From Gemmatimonadota bacterium (GTDB taxonomy: Bacteria; Gemmatimonadota; Gemmatimonadetes; Gemmatimonadales; GWC2-71-9): a stretch of DNA of 64,000 bases. The stretch is taken from NCBI GenBank assembly GCA_016704275.1, contig JADJAK010000001.1:186001-250000 (forward strand). Reading direction: 5' to 3'. A program made the translations under genes and the position numbers. The notes beneath the pieces were generated by a model. The model was not told the DNA's origin. It was given only the letters and a program-made list of their open reading frames with translations, and searched no databases. Positions within the stretch are counted from its first letter, which is position 1. Every line of letters begins with the position of its first letter. Below are positions 16,208-25,330 of the stretch, piece by piece.

Positions 16208-18249
16208 CGGGCCGCGGGTCGGGCCCGGCCACGTCCCGCGCGCACCAACCGTTCGAGCCGTTCGCCGAGGCGGTCCACCGCGTCGCGGTGCGCGGCGAGC
16301 GCCGTGGCCAACTGCGCACGTTCTGCCATGAACGACTCCATCGTGGCGGTCAGGTGAGCATCGCGCGCGCTGCGTCGCGCCGCCACCATGTTCGCCTCCT
16401 CAATCGCGGGCCAGAGCGCACGGGCCGAACTCTCGAGGCCGCCGGCGAGCTCGGTGATGCGGCGGGCCGTCACCTCGCTCGCCTCCGCCTCCCGAATCGC
16501 TTCGGTCAACGCATGACGGAGCGTCTCGAGCTCCGATTGCAGCGCGGTCCCGTCGCTGGCGAGGGTCGCCGTCTGCGCCGCGATCGCGCTCGACGCCTCG
16601 GTCGTGGCATCCGCCAGGCGCCGGATCTCCTCGGCGAGGACGGTGAAGGTCCGCCCCGCGGCGCCGGCGCGGCTCGCCTCGAGCGCTGCCGTGTTCGCCA
16701 GCAAATTGGTGCGGAAGGCGACGCCGCTCACGGTGTCGTTGCTCGCCGCGATCGCTTCGCTGTGCCGATCAATCGCGGACAAGTCCACGCTCAGCGCGGC
16801 AAGCCCGTCAACGGCGCGCGCGATGGCATCGGTGGCGGCGCGGGTGTGCGCGCGCGCCTCCACGACCGCCGTCTCGAGGCCGTCACTCCGCGCGCCGATC
16901 GCCTTGCTGCCATCACTCAACTGGGTGAGCACCTCGCTGGCATCGACGGGCAACGGCAGCCCGCGGCCGTCGTCGGTCACCAACTCCGGCAACAATCCGG
17001 TGGCATGCGCCAACCCGCGACTCACTTCGCCGGCATCGTGGGCAAAGCCGCTGAGTTGCATCTCACGCTCGGCTTCGCGTCGCCGAACCCGAATCGTCGA
17101 GGAGATCGGCCCGAGGAAGGCGAGCAGCCATTCCCGCTCGCGGCGCCCGAATGCCCCCGGAAAGCGCCCCTCGAGGTACACCTCGCCGAGCGGATCACCG
17201 CTGCGTCCAATGGGCGCCACGACCGATCGCCGCTCCTCGAACGTCTCGGCGTCCGGCACGAACGTCCCCTCGGGGCGTGCGCGCCGGGGCGTACCGACCG
17301 TGACTTCGAGCTCCGGCGTCCCGATGCGGATCACGACCGCTTCGGCCTCGAAGAGCTTCCGCAACTCTTCGGCGCTCTCGCGAATGCCGGCCTGGAGGTC
17401 GGCGTCGTCCAGGAGGCGCTGGGCCAGCCGATAGGCCGCCAGGTCACGCTTCCGAGGATTGACCATCGGCAGGGCGAGAATCCCGCCCAAGCCGAAGAGG
17501 GCCAATAGCGGAAGCGTCGTGAAGACAGGGAGGAGGGGCAACCCCACCGAACCCAGTAGTTCGGGCACCAGCGAGCTCACCACCGCTGGGACCAGTCCGA
17601 AGAGGACCGCTGCCAGGGTCCAGCTCACGGCCTGGCGCTGGGAGGCCCGGCGATTGGACGAGGCCAACGAGAGGAGGAGCGCGCCGACCGCCAGGGTGGC
17701 CCCGACCGGTTCGAAGGTCTGCCGCAGGAAGAAACCGTCGACCACCCGAAGGAGTGGGGCCTCCCCAAAGGCGATCCCCCCGGCGGTGGCCACAAAAAGG
17801 GCGCCGTGGAGGGCGTACCAGCCGGTCACGATCCCGAACCAGAAGCGCTGCTGATGGTTCCAGGCGACCGCGAGTGCGAAGTGGACCACGACGGGCGTCA
17901 ACAGGTAACGCCACGGGCCGATGATCAGGAAGAGCCCGAGCGGGGTCGTCTTGCTGACCGGCGCGTCAATGCTCAGCAGGGCGGTCAGGACGGCCGCAGC
18001 CGAGACGAGCCCGAGGAACGGGGCGGTCGGGGGGGCATCCGGCGTCTGGATGAGCGCCAGGACGCCCAGTCCGAGCAGGAGCAGGGCAACCAGGCCGGAG
18101 ACGGCGACCACGGTCGAGTCCGGCGCTGGTGAGATGAGGAGGGGGCCGACGACCAGCCCCGCACTGATGCAGGCGACCGCCGCAATGAGCGGCCAGCTCC
18201 CGAGAGGGCGGCGGAGTGACACGGAGGCGGTCGTTTGGGCATCAGTCAT
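16204..18249 (-). CDS. Membrane chemoreceptor-like protein with GAF and MCP signalling domain
   Basis: A 681-aa protein from ATG 18249. The N-terminal about 260 residues form roughly eight membrane helices, followed by a GAF-like domain (about 300-430) and a coiled-coil region. The C-terminus is a methyl-accepting-type signalling hairpin whose tip reads FRTNLLANTAALEASRAGA and then VLAEEIRRLADAT. No chemotaxis kinase genes are near. It may report a membrane or cytoplasmic signal to CheA-type or other output. The Gln-Thr of the usual tip (AxQTN) is FRTN here, so coupling may be altered. Divergent from the PAS-Fis regulator. Confidence 0.8.
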   Translation of the reverse strand: MTDAQTTASVSLRRPLGSWPLIAAVACISAGLVVGPLLISPAPDSTVVAVSGLVALLLLGLGVLALIQTPDAPPTAPFLGLVSAAAVLTALLSIDAPVSKTTPLGLFLIIGPWRYLLTPVVVHFALAVAWNHQQRFWFGIVTGWYALHGALFVATAGGIAFGEAPLLRVVDGFFLRQTFEPVGATLAVGALLLSLASSNRRASQRQAVSWTLAAVLFGLVPAVVSSLVPELLGSVGLPLLPVFTTLPLLALFGLGGILALPMVNPRKRDLAAYRLAQRLLDDADLQAGIRESAEELRKLFEAEAVVIRIGTPELEVTVGTPRRARPEGTFVPDAETFEERRSVVAPIGRSGDPLGEVYLEGRFPGAFGRREREWLLAFLGPISSTIRVRRREAEREMQLSGFAHDAGEVSRGLAHATGLLPELVTDDGRGLPLPVDASEVLTQLSDGSKAIGARSDGLETAVVEARAHTRAATDAIARAVDGLAALSVDLSAIDRHSEAIAASNDTVSGVAFRTNLLANTAALEASRAGAAGRTFTVLAEEIRRLADATTEASSAIAAQTATLASDGTALQSELETLRHALTEAIREAEASEVTARRITELAGGLESSARALWPAIEEANMVAARRSARDAHLTATMESFMAERAQLATALAAHRDAVDRLGERLERLVRAGRGRARPAAR

Positions 18250-18345
18250 GGATGAGGGAAGAATATGGCCCGTCGGAGCGGGGAGAGGAAACCGCCCCAC
18301 GTCACCAACTGAAACCAAGAGGCCCCCTTGGGCGTATCACCTGAC

Positions 18346-18807
18346 ATGACCCAGCCGATGATGACCCCGACCCTTCCGTCGGTCTTCTCGCCGCTCGCGA
18401 AGGCGCTCCTCGATTCGTTCAACGAGGGCGTCATTGTGTTCGACAAGGACGGGCGGATTCTGTACCTCAACGCCTCCGGGCGTGATTCCCTCGCCGAGGC
18501 CGGGCTTGACCCCGCCGGTGAGAAGGACGACCTCCTCCCTGAGCTCGCTGGGATGGGTGGTCGGCTTGCCCCGATCCGGGTTGGTTCGCTTGAGCTCGGT
18601 GAGGCGATCTTCCTCCCCCGTCGGGAGGGTCCGACCACCTTGGCGGAGCGGGAAAAGGACGCCATCGTCCGCTCGCTTGAGGCCCACAACTGGCGCCTCG
18701 CGGAAACGGCGAAGACCCTCGGCATCTCGCGCACCACGCTCTGGCGTCGCCTGCGTGCCTATGGCCTCCACCGGGACGGGCGCACCAAGTGGGATCAGGC
18801 GTCGTAG
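18346..18807 (+). CDS. PAS-domain regulator with Fis-type helix-turn-helix
   Basis: A 153-aa protein from ATG 18346. The N-terminal half is a PAS-like sensor (SFNEGVIVFDKDGRILYLN), and the C-terminal about 45 residues are a Fis/NtrC-type DNA-binding domain (LAETAKTLGISRTTLWRRL). There is no AAA+ module, so it is not a sigma-54 activator; it looks like a small one-component regulator. It is divergent from the chemoreceptor-like gene (97 nt between starts) and overlaps the Omp85-like gene by 19 nt. It could regulate either. Confidence 0.75.
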   Translation: MTQPMMTPTLPSVFSPLAKALLDSFNEGVIVFDKDGRILYLNASGRDSLAEAGLDPAGEKDDLLPELAGMGGRLAPIRVGSLELGEAIFLPRREGPTTLAEREKDAIVRSLEAHNWRLAETAKTLGISRTTLWRRLRAYGLHRDGRTKWDQAS

Positions 18808-20969
18808 CGCTGTTGGCCTTTGCCCTGATCGGGCAACAGGCCGCCGACACCACCACGTACGCCGACCGAGCCACCAGAGACCTGGTGGCTCGTGCGGTTG
18901 CGCGTCATGCCTCCGCCGATACCACCGTCCGCGATTACCAAGCCCACCTCCGCTATCGCGTGTCGTTCGGGATCGGCCAACGGCGCTGGGCAAATGTGCC
19001 GACCGCGGCCGTCGAAGAGCAGGACGGCACCGTCCACTGGTCGCTGCCGAACGATCTGCGCGTCGACATCCTCGGCCGTCGCGAGGCGTCCCGTCTCGAT
19101 GGCGTGAACCTGATATCGTCGTTCGACCGGCCCTGGTTCGTCCCGCGCACCCTCGGCGACTCGATCCGCGTGCTGGGTGGCGATGCCTCGTCGCGCGCCG
19201 CGCCGCATCCGCTCTCGAAGGGCGCCGAGGCGATCTACCGCTACGCCGCGGGCGACTCGCTGGTGATCGGCATGCAGGGCCGCCGCTTCGCCATCCGCTC
19301 GATCACGATCACGCCGCGGGAGAACGCGGCGATCGCCGTGGCGGGCCGGCTCTGGGTCGACACCGAGAGCGGCGATGTGGTGCGCTTCACCTTCCGCTTT
19401 GTCGGACGGGAACTCTGGACCGATCTCGATGACGAGATGTCGGGCGATTCGGTCGGCGCCCGGCGTGCAGGTCGCATTGTGCAGCAGCTCATCCAGCTCG
19501 ATGCCGACCTGGAATATTCGCTGCAAGAGAACAAGTACTGGTTGCCGGCACGGCAGGTCCTCTCGGGGCGTGTGACGGTGCCGCTCGGCGGCGGCCTGAC
19601 CGTGCCCTTTGAGGCGACGACGACCTTCGATGACTACGAGGTCAACACCGGCAAGGGCGTCGTCTTCACGGCGCCATTCCGCGATTCGACGTCCCGGCTC
19701 AGTCGTGAGGAGCGCGTGGCCCAGCGCGATTCGCTGCGGGCGGCCCGGCGTGACAACGTCATTCCCGATTCCCTCCGCGCCCGCGACAACACCGGCTACC
19801 TCGCCCGGGGTGGTCGGTATCAGGTCCATCGTCCGCCGGTTGATTCGCTGCGGCAGTACGCGGCGTGGAGCGATTCCCTTGTTCTCGAACAGGATCCGGT
19901 CGAGCGGGCCCGCCTGCGCGAGGCGATGGCCGACGTCGCCGGCATCGTCGAGGACTTGCCGCCGGGGTTGAGCGGCAAGCCGGGATTCGGCTTCGCCTGG
20001 GAAAAGCTCCCGGAGTTGATTCGCTTCAACCGGGTGCAGGGGACGACCTTCTCGTACGGCCAGCGCTTCGGGACACCGTGGGGATTCACGACGGCGTTCG
20101 CCACGGCGCGCTATGGCCTCGCCGATCATCGGGTCATGGCAAGCGGCATGATCGTGCGCGACGCGCCGAGCGGGCGCTTCACGATCGCCGGTGGGCGCGA
20201 CCTGGCCGACATCGATCCCTGGGCACGCGGCCTGACCTTCGGCAATTCGCTCCGCGGCATGCTGGTCGGCCGCGACGAGGGAGCCTATCTCCTCTCGCAG
20301 GGCGTGCGCCTGCAGCTCGAGCGGAGCACGGGATTGGGTCGGGAACTGCTCCTCGCCGGCTATGTCGCCGACCAGCAGAGCGTGGTGACTGAGTCGAACG
20401 GTGGCCTGCCGCACACGTTCGACAAGTCGTGGTCCTTCCCCGGCAATCCCTCGGTCCGCGAAGGTCTCGCGACCGGTGGGCAGCTGCGCTACACCGCGCA
20501 GCAGTATGGGCACGCGTTCGGGCTGTCGGTGGAAGGTGTCGCGGTGGATGGGGAGGTCGCGGGGCGGCTGACTGCCGATTGGCGGCAGACGTGGTGGCGC
20601 GGCGCGGTAACGTTGCGGCTCAAGGGTGGACTCGCCCAGGGCAGCGACATGGTGCCGCAGATGGCGCTGCGTGCCGGCGGATTGAACACCGTGCGCGGCT
20701 ACGACTTCGGCGTGGCCAGCGGCGACGCCCTCTGGTCGGCCCAGCTCGACCTGATGCGTGCCGGTCGAGGCGCCGTGAAGACGGTGCTCTTCGCCGATGC
20801 CGGCCAGGCCGGGCGTCGAGACGCCTTCGGCGACGCCCCGTTCCTCTCTGGCGCCGGCGTTGGGGTCACCGTGCTCGGCGGAATCATCCGCGCCGAACTG
20901 AGCCATCCGATCACCGAGCGCGCGGGCCGCGGACTCCGCTTCGACCTGATCTTCGGCGGCACGCGGTGA
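18789..20969 (+). CDS. Exported Omp85-superfamily-like outer membrane protein
   Basis: A 726-aa protein from GTG 18789 with a short signal peptide ending near IGQQA. The C-terminal half is beta-barrel-like and contains the Omp85/BamA hallmark Arg-Gly-Tyr (NTVRGYDFG) and a terminal strand RFDLIFGG. The N-terminal half is rich in beta strands but I see no clear POTRA repeats, so it is not BamA itself; surface-antigen or TPS-type relatives fit. It probably sits in the outer membrane with a periplasmic N-domain. The 19-nt overlap with the regulator gene suggests coupled translation. Confidence 0.7.
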   Translation: MGSGVVALLAFALIGQQAADTTTYADRATRDLVARAVARHASADTTVRDYQAHLRYRVSFGIGQRRWANVPTAAVEEQDGTVHWSLPNDLRVDILGRREASRLDGVNLISSFDRPWFVPRTLGDSIRVLGGDASSRAAPHPLSKGAEAIYRYAAGDSLVIGMQGRRFAIRSITITPRENAAIAVAGRLWVDTESGDVVRFTFRFVGRELWTDLDDEMSGDSVGARRAGRIVQQLIQLDADLEYSLQENKYWLPARQVLSGRVTVPLGGGLTVPFEATTTFDDYEVNTGKGVVFTAPFRDSTSRLSREERVAQRDSLRAARRDNVIPDSLRARDNTGYLARGGRYQVHRPPVDSLRQYAAWSDSLVLEQDPVERARLREAMADVAGIVEDLPPGLSGKPGFGFAWEKLPELIRFNRVQGTTFSYGQRFGTPWGFTTAFATARYGLADHRVMASGMIVRDAPSGRFTIAGGRDLADIDPWARGLTFGNSLRGMLVGRDEGAYLLSQGVRLQLERSTGLGRELLLAGYVADQQSVVTESNGGLPHTFDKSWSFPGNPSVREGLATGGQLRYTAQQYGHAFGLSVEGVAVDGEVAGRLTADWRQTWWRGAVTLRLKGGLAQGSDMVPQMALRAGGLNTVRGYDFGVASGDALWSAQLDLMRAGRGAVKTVLFADAGQAGRRDAFGDAPFLSGAGVGVTVLGGIIRAELSHPITERAGRGLRFDLIFGGTR

Positions 20970-21508
20970 CCCGAGGCCGACTGATGGTCGGGGTGGGCCT
21001 GCTGCTGGTGGCCGCCGGGGCGGGGTTCTGGTGGTGGCGTGGGCGCGACGGCGCGCTGCCGCTGGGCGGCGTGCCGGCGAATGCCATCGCCCTCAGTTGG
21101 AAGGGGAAGTTCAAGGGCAGTGCCACGCTCCCGGCGACGGTGAATTGGTGCCCCGGGAGTCGCGTTGCCATCGTCGAAGGGCTCTCCAACGACACCGGTT
21201 TCGTCATGGTCGTCCATGCGGCCGACACCCTCGCCAAGGGGACGATGTCGGTGCTGCCCGCCGAGTTCATCGCGGCGGCAGGCGGCCCGCGCCCAGCGGC
21301 CTCGAGTGCCCTGCGGTGGCCTGCCGACACCGCGATCCTCGCGGGGTATCGCGGTCAGAATGGGCTGGTGGAGCTGGTGCCCCAGGGTGGCCTCCTCTCC
21401 GCCACCTTCACCATCCGGATGCAGCCGCCGATGTCCTCCGACACGATCAGTGTCACCGGGGCATTCCGGAACCTGAAGGTGGAGTCGCGGGCGGTGGGCT
21501 GCCCCTGA
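20966..21508 (+). CDS. Small membrane-anchored protein of unknown function
   Basis: A 180-aa protein. GTG at 20966 overlaps the stop of the Omp85-like gene by 4 nt, which decides the start. One N-terminal membrane anchor (LMVGVGLLLVAAGAGFWWW), then a beta-rich outer domain with two Cys (NWCPGS and the C-terminal VGCP) that could form a disulfide. It is not a family I recognise. The operon position suggests it works with the Omp85-like protein in the envelope. Confidence 0.65.
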   Translation: MTRGRLMVGVGLLLVAAGAGFWWWRGRDGALPLGGVPANAIALSWKGKFKGSATLPATVNWCPGSRVAIVEGLSNDTGFVMVVHAADTLAKGTMSVLPAEFIAAAGGPRPAASSALRWPADTAILAGYRGQNGLVELVPQGGLLSATFTIRMQPPMSSDTISVTGAFRNLKVESRAVGCP

Positions 21509-21512
21509 CGGC

Positions 21513-21549
21513 CGATGATCGATGATCGATCATCGATGATCGATCATCC
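21513..21549. repeat. Heptanucleotide array, GATGATC/GATCATC
   Basis: About five 7-mers alternating gatgatc and gatcatc, so the array is itself self-complementary. It starts 5 nt after the stop at 21508 and ends 38 nt before ispH. Confidence 0.85.
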
Positions 21550-21587
21550 TCCTCTCCGAACCCCGCCTTGACGAGTATCTTCCCCTC

Positions 21588-22781
21588 ATGGAATCCACCT
21601 ACTTCCGCCGCGGCTTCGGCCTCAAGGGCGAGATCGAGGCGCAGCGTTCGGCGGACTACGCCAGCGGGATCGTCGAGACCGTCCGCGCCAACGGGAATCG
21701 GCTGCAGGTCGGCCCGCTGACCTTCCGGCTCGCCAAGGAATTCGGCTTCTGCTACGGCGTTGATCGCGCCGTCGACTATGCCTACGAGACCCGCCGCAAG
21801 TTCCCCGATCGTCGGTTGCTGCTGGTCGGCGAGATCATTCACAATCCGCACGTGAATGAGAAGCTCGCGGCGATGGGGATCATCTTCCTCGAGCACAACC
21901 CCGGCGCGGACTTCGACTTCACCGACATCACTCCCGAGGACGTGGTCATCATCCCGGCCTTCGGCGTGACGATGAAGGACTTCCAGCGGCTGCGCGCCAT
22001 TGGCTGCGTCCTGGTCGACACCACCTGCGGCTCGGTGCTCAACGTCTGGAAGCGGGTCGACAGCTACGCCCGCGATGGCTACACGGCGGTGATTCACGGC
22101 AAGCACTACCACGAGGAGACGCAGGCCACGGCGTCGCAAGCGACCAAGCACGAGGGCGGGAAGTACCTGGTCGTCTTCGACATGGCCGAGGCGCGGATGG
22201 TCTGCGACGTGATCGAGGGGAAGGGCGATACGACGGCGCTGGCGGCGCGATTCGCCAAGGCGTGTTCGCCCGGCTTCGACTTCACGGCCGACCTGCGGCG
22301 GATCGGGGTCGCCAACCAGACCACGATGCTCTCGGGCGAGTCGCTGGCGATTGCCGCCGAGCTCCGGAAGTCGCTGATCGTTGCCTATGGCGAGGCGACG
22401 ATCGCGGACCACTTCCGGTCGTTCGACACCATCTGTTCGGCCACCCAGGAGCGCCAGGATGCCGTCGTCGAGTTGCTCGAGGATCCGCTCGACCTGATGC
22501 TGGTGGTGGGGGGGTACAACTCGTCCAACACCTGCGCCCTCGCCGCCTTGGCCGAGAGCAAGGGCGTCCGGACGTACCATATCGAGGATGCGGAAGGGGT
22601 GGATCCGGAGGCCGGGACGCTGCGGCACCAGCCGGTTCGCACCAAGCGGGAAGAGATCCTCGCCGACTGGTTGGGTGACGCGAAGATCATCGGCATCACA
22701 GCCGGCGCCTCGACGCCCAACAACAAGATCGGCGAGACCATCGCGCGGGTGGGGTCGATGATTGGGGTCGAGGTCGGGTAA
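21588..22781 (+). CDS. ispH: 4-hydroxy-3-methylbut-2-enyl diphosphate reductase
   Basis: A 397-aa IspH/LytB, the last enzyme of the MEP isoprenoid pathway, a [4Fe-4S] protein making IPP and DMAPP. The three cluster cysteines are in FGFCYGVDRA, VDTTCGSV and DTICSATQERQ. Substrate-binding His appear in GEIIHNPH and GKHYHEET, and the catalytic Glu region follows. The length is that of the long plant/cyanobacterial-type IspH (about 400 aa) rather than the about 310-aa E. coli type. Single gene, flanked by heptamer arrays on both sides. Confidence 0.95.
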   Translation: MESTYFRRGFGLKGEIEAQRSADYASGIVETVRANGNRLQVGPLTFRLAKEFGFCYGVDRAVDYAYETRRKFPDRRLLLVGEIIHNPHVNEKLAAMGIIFLEHNPGADFDFTDITPEDVVIIPAFGVTMKDFQRLRAIGCVLVDTTCGSVLNVWKRVDSYARDGYTAVIHGKHYHEETQATASQATKHEGGKYLVVFDMAEARMVCDVIEGKGDTTALAARFAKACSPGFDFTADLRRIGVANQTTMLSGESLAIAAELRKSLIVAYGEATIADHFRSFDTICSATQERQDAVVELLEDPLDLMLVVGGYNSSNTCALAALAESKGVRTYHIEDAEGVDPEAGTLRHQPVRTKREEILADWLGDAKIIGITAGASTPNNKIGETIARVGSMIGVEVG

Positions 22782-22783
22782 AG

Positions 22784-22901
22784 GCGAGAAGCGAGAGGCG
22801 AGAAGCGAGAAGCGTGGCTTGGCGGGAGGATCTCTCCGCTGGGCCACGCTTCTCGCTTCTCTCGCTTCTCGCTTCTCGCTTCTCGCTTCTCGCTTCTCGC
22901 C
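22784..22901. repeat. Heptanucleotide hairpin, GCGAGAA / GCTTCTC family
   Basis: The left arm 22784-22817 is four gcgaga(a/g) 7-mers plus GCGTGG. The right arm 22844-22901 is CCACGC followed by seven to eight gcttctc-type units. They pair into a long, nearly perfect stem with a loop of about 26 nt, starting 2 nt after the ispH stop. The right arm ends exactly where the TTGACA of the next promoter begins (22902). Confidence 0.9.
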
Positions 22902-22938
22902 TTGACAATAAACCAGTCATACGACTGCTTTATGTATG
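22902..22938 (+). promoter_or_regulatory. Putative promoter and operator of the 22936 gene
   Basis: A consensus TTGACA at 22902-22907 follows the heptamer hairpin directly. A -10 box is unclear (ctgctt at 17-nt spacing). CATAC (22919-22923) and GTATG (22934-22938) form an inverted repeat overlapping the start codon. This suggests a short or absent leader and possible autoregulation by the winged-helix protein. There is no ribosome site before the ATG. Confidence 0.4.
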
Positions 22939-23586
22939 CCAAAGTCGCCAGTAACGGCCGCCATCCACGACCCGATCTCCGCCATTCTGGGGACCCGCGG
23001 AAAAGTGGCGGTGATGCGAGTGCTCGCTTCGGCCGCAAACCCGCTCCAGCAGCGAGAAGTTGCTCGGCGGACCGGCATGGCGCTCCGGACCGTCGAGCTG
23101 GCGCTCGACGACCTGCTCGCCTCCGGGATCGTCGAACGGGTGGTGGGAGGACGCGAGCGCCTGGTGCAGGTGCGCTCAGCCCACCGGCTCACCCCCTCGA
23201 TCCTCGCCGTCCTCCGCGCCGGCGCCGACCACTGGCCAGCCCTCCGCTCCGAGCTCCGGGCCGCCGCCACGACCCCGAATGACCCCACCCTCCTCGCCGT
23301 CGCCGTCGTCGGACGGGTCGCCACCCGCTCCGAACGGATCGGCGACCCCCTCGACCTGCTCCTGCTCACCGCCGACGACGCCACCGCAGCCCGCTGGGTC
23401 GAACGCTTCGCGTCCCTGGGCGACGGCGTGGCCGCCAGATTCGGTGTCACGCTCCGCCCGATCGGCTACGGGCTGGACGCCGCTCGAGAAATGTGGGCAG
23501 CGCGTACATCAGCGGCAGAGCAGACCGTCCGCCAGGCGGAGCGGGTTCACGGGGCAGAGCTCCTGGTGCTGCTCAGCGGCGGCTAA
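22936..23586 (+). CDS. Winged-helix protein with nucleotidyltransferase-like C-terminal region
   Basis: A 216-aa protein. Residues about 10-90 form a winged helix (REVARRTGMALRTVELALDDLL). The C-terminal half has a nucleotidyltransferase-like strand pattern (VAVVGRVATRSERIGDPLDLLLLT), but the catalytic GSxARG-DxD motif is not intact: GRVATRSERIGDPLDLL keeps one Asp pair. Similar fusions occur in transcriptional regulators and toxin-antitoxin-like systems; no partner toxin is adjacent. It probably binds its own promoter (inverted repeat at the start codon). Function otherwise unknown. Confidence 0.65.
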   Translation: MPKSPVTAAIHDPISAILGTRGKVAVMRVLASAANPLQQREVARRTGMALRTVELALDDLLASGIVERVVGGRERLVQVRSAHRLTPSILAVLRAGADHWPALRSELRAAATTPNDPTLLAVAVVGRVATRSERIGDPLDLLLLTADDATAARWVERFASLGDGVAARFGVTLRPIGYGLDAAREMWAARTSAAEQTVRQAERVHGAELLVLLSGG

Positions 23587-23769
23587 GGGTCGATACTCGC
23601 CGGGCCGAAAACCACGGTTCCGACTTCACACCAAAGAACCGTTCGACCAACCGCGCCCCTGCTCACACTGCGTCTCTGCGGGATACAGCCAGTGCCATCG
23701 GAAATCTTCACCACATGTACGCAATGCACACATTTGCGATTCCAAGGCCGAAGTGTACATTGATCACAT

Positions 23770-24381
23770 ATGCCTAACTCGTTGCACGACAACGCCAAGC
23801 CGAAGTCGGGCTATCATCACGGCGATCTCCGCGCCGAGTTGATTCGCGAGGGAATCCGTCAGCTGGAGCGGGGTGGGATCGCCGACCTCTCGTTGCGGCA
23901 ACTCGCCAAGAGCGTCGGCGTGACGGGGTCAGCCCCGTACCGGCACTTCCCTGACCGCCGGGCGTTGCTGGAGGCGATCGCGGCCGAGGGGTACCGGAGG
24001 GTAGCGGCGACGCTGGCGCCGAGCGGGGTCAGGGCGGCGGAAGGGGCAAGGCGGATGGTGCTCTTTGCCGATGAGCACCCGGCCTGGTGGGAGCTGATGG
24101 CGGGGTGCGGAGGGGCAATCGGCCCCGATCTCGAGGAGGCCCGAGGGACCTTTCTGGCGGAACTGGTCGGCGTGGTGGAACGGTCGATCGGTGGCGGGGC
24201 GCCCGAGGAGGCGATTCGTCTCGCCGTCGCGGTCTGGTCCGCACTCCTCGGCCTGGTACAGTTGCGGGCCGGCGGCGGGGTGGCGCTGCTCGACGCCACC
24301 ATGGTGCCGGAACCGGCGGCGTTGGCCGAGTCGATCGTTACCGGCCGACCGATGCCACCAGCTGGCGGGCGACCGCGGTGA
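23770..24381 (+). CDS. TetR-family transcriptional regulator
   Basis: A 203-aa protein with an N-terminal TetR helix-turn-helix (LSLRQLAKSVGVTGSAPYRHF) and an all-helical ligand domain of the TetR_C type. The 183-nt upstream gap (23587-23769) has no gene but holds TGTAC/GTACA-containing imperfect dyads near 23716-23764 that could be its operator. It overlaps the convergent DUF72 gene by 44 nt. No obvious target efflux gene is adjacent; targets unknown. Confidence 0.85.
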   Translation: MPNSLHDNAKPKSGYHHGDLRAELIREGIRQLERGGIADLSLRQLAKSVGVTGSAPYRHFPDRRALLEAIAAEGYRRVAATLAPSGVRAAEGARRMVLFADEHPAWWELMAGCGGAIGPDLEEARGTFLAELVGVVERSIGGGAPEEAIRLAVAVWSALLGLVQLRAGGGVALLDATMVPEPAALAESIVTGRPMPPAGGRPR

Positions 24382-25276
24382 TCGTGAGCGGCGCCGATCC
24401 CTCGGCGCGATTGTTCACGATCAGGTAGGCCGGGACCCGGAGCTCGAGGGCCGCCTTGGCGAGCGCGGCCAGGTCACCCCGCAGCTCGCTGTTCTCATCC
24501 TGGACCCGATCGTACGGCGAGAAGGCATCCACCGCCGTCGAATAGGTGCGTCCGGGCCGGAGCAGTGCGCGGGCGATCAGGAAGTCGGCCGTGATGGCAT
24601 CGTGGAGCAGGAACTGCTCGCCGATCGATGGCATGCGCGTCCAGCTGTTGAAGAGGTGCGCCACGCCGTGGGTCCGCAGCACCGCAAAGTACTCCGGGCT
24701 CAGGTACTCCTGGTTGCGGAGCTCGACGGCGTAGGGGATGCCGCGCGGGAGCTTCCCGAAGAAGGCATCGAGCCGCGTCGCGAAGTCGGCAGCGCTGATC
24801 TTGGCGGTACGCGCAATCGTCTGGAACTCGAAGACGAACGGCCCGATATGCTCGGCAAAATGCGCCTGCATCGGCCCGAGGACTTCGCTGGTGAAGAGGT
24901 CGGCGTTGAGCCAGTCAGGGTTCAGTTGCCCGAAGTGGGCCCGCTCCTTCGGATTCGCAAAGGTGTGCGCGGTGATCCGATCCCAGACCTTGCTGACACA
25001 GCGGAAGTCGGCGGGGAGCGCCGCAGCATAGCTCGCCAGCGTCCGCTCGGAGGGCGGCGTGTAGAAGAAGGAGTCGATCCCCACCGTGCGGAAGAGCGGC
25101 CAGCGCGCATACTCCGCCAGCATCTTCGCACCAGCCCCGGTTGCCGGATACGGCTTCTCGTAGATCAGCCCCGTCCACCCCGGATACGTCCAGGAGGAAC
25201 AGCCAAAGCGGATCAGCGGGGAGAGCTGATCCGCGAGGGCGGCGACTTCGGCGGGGAGGGGCCAGGAGGGATGCAC
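24338..25276 (-). CDS. DUF72 (YecE-like) protein
   Basis: A 312-aa TIM-barrel protein of the DUF72 family, with the opening FGCSSWTYPGWTGLIY, then FRTVGIDSFFY, DFRCVSKVWDRIT and the C-terminal LIVNNRAEGSAP, all family-typical. The start is GTG at 25276. The biochemical function of the family is unknown. Its 3' end overlaps the TetR gene on the other strand by 44 nt. Confidence 0.85.
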   Translation of the reverse strand: MHPSWPLPAEVAALADQLSPLIRFGCSSWTYPGWTGLIYEKPYPATGAGAKMLAEYARWPLFRTVGIDSFFYTPPSERTLASYAAALPADFRCVSKVWDRITAHTFANPKERAHFGQLNPDWLNADLFTSEVLGPMQAHFAEHIGPFVFEFQTIARTAKISAADFATRLDAFFGKLPRGIPYAVELRNQEYLSPEYFAVLRTHGVAHLFNSWTRMPSIGEQFLLHDAITADFLIARALLRPGRTYSTAVDAFSPYDRVQDENSELRGDLAALAKAALELRVPAYLIVNNRAEGSAPLTITAVARQLVASVGR

Positions 25277-25295
25277 CCCGAAACTATACTACCAA

Positions 25296-25330
25296 ATCGA
25301 TCATCGATCATCGATCATCGATGATCGATT
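25296..25330. repeat. Heptanucleotide array, GATCATC family
   Basis: Five 7-mers (gatcatc, last one gatgatc) in the gap between the DUF72 start (25276) and the YceI stop (25329-25331), running right up to that stop codon. Confidence 0.85.

Noticed and set aside
21513..21549. GATC-rich arrays as a replication origin (SeqA/Dam type)
   Set aside because: They recur in many gaps, lack DnaA boxes, and have no origin-associated genes nearby.
22784..22901. CRISPR array
   Set aside because: Repeats are contiguous 7-mers without unique spacers, and no cas genes are in the window.
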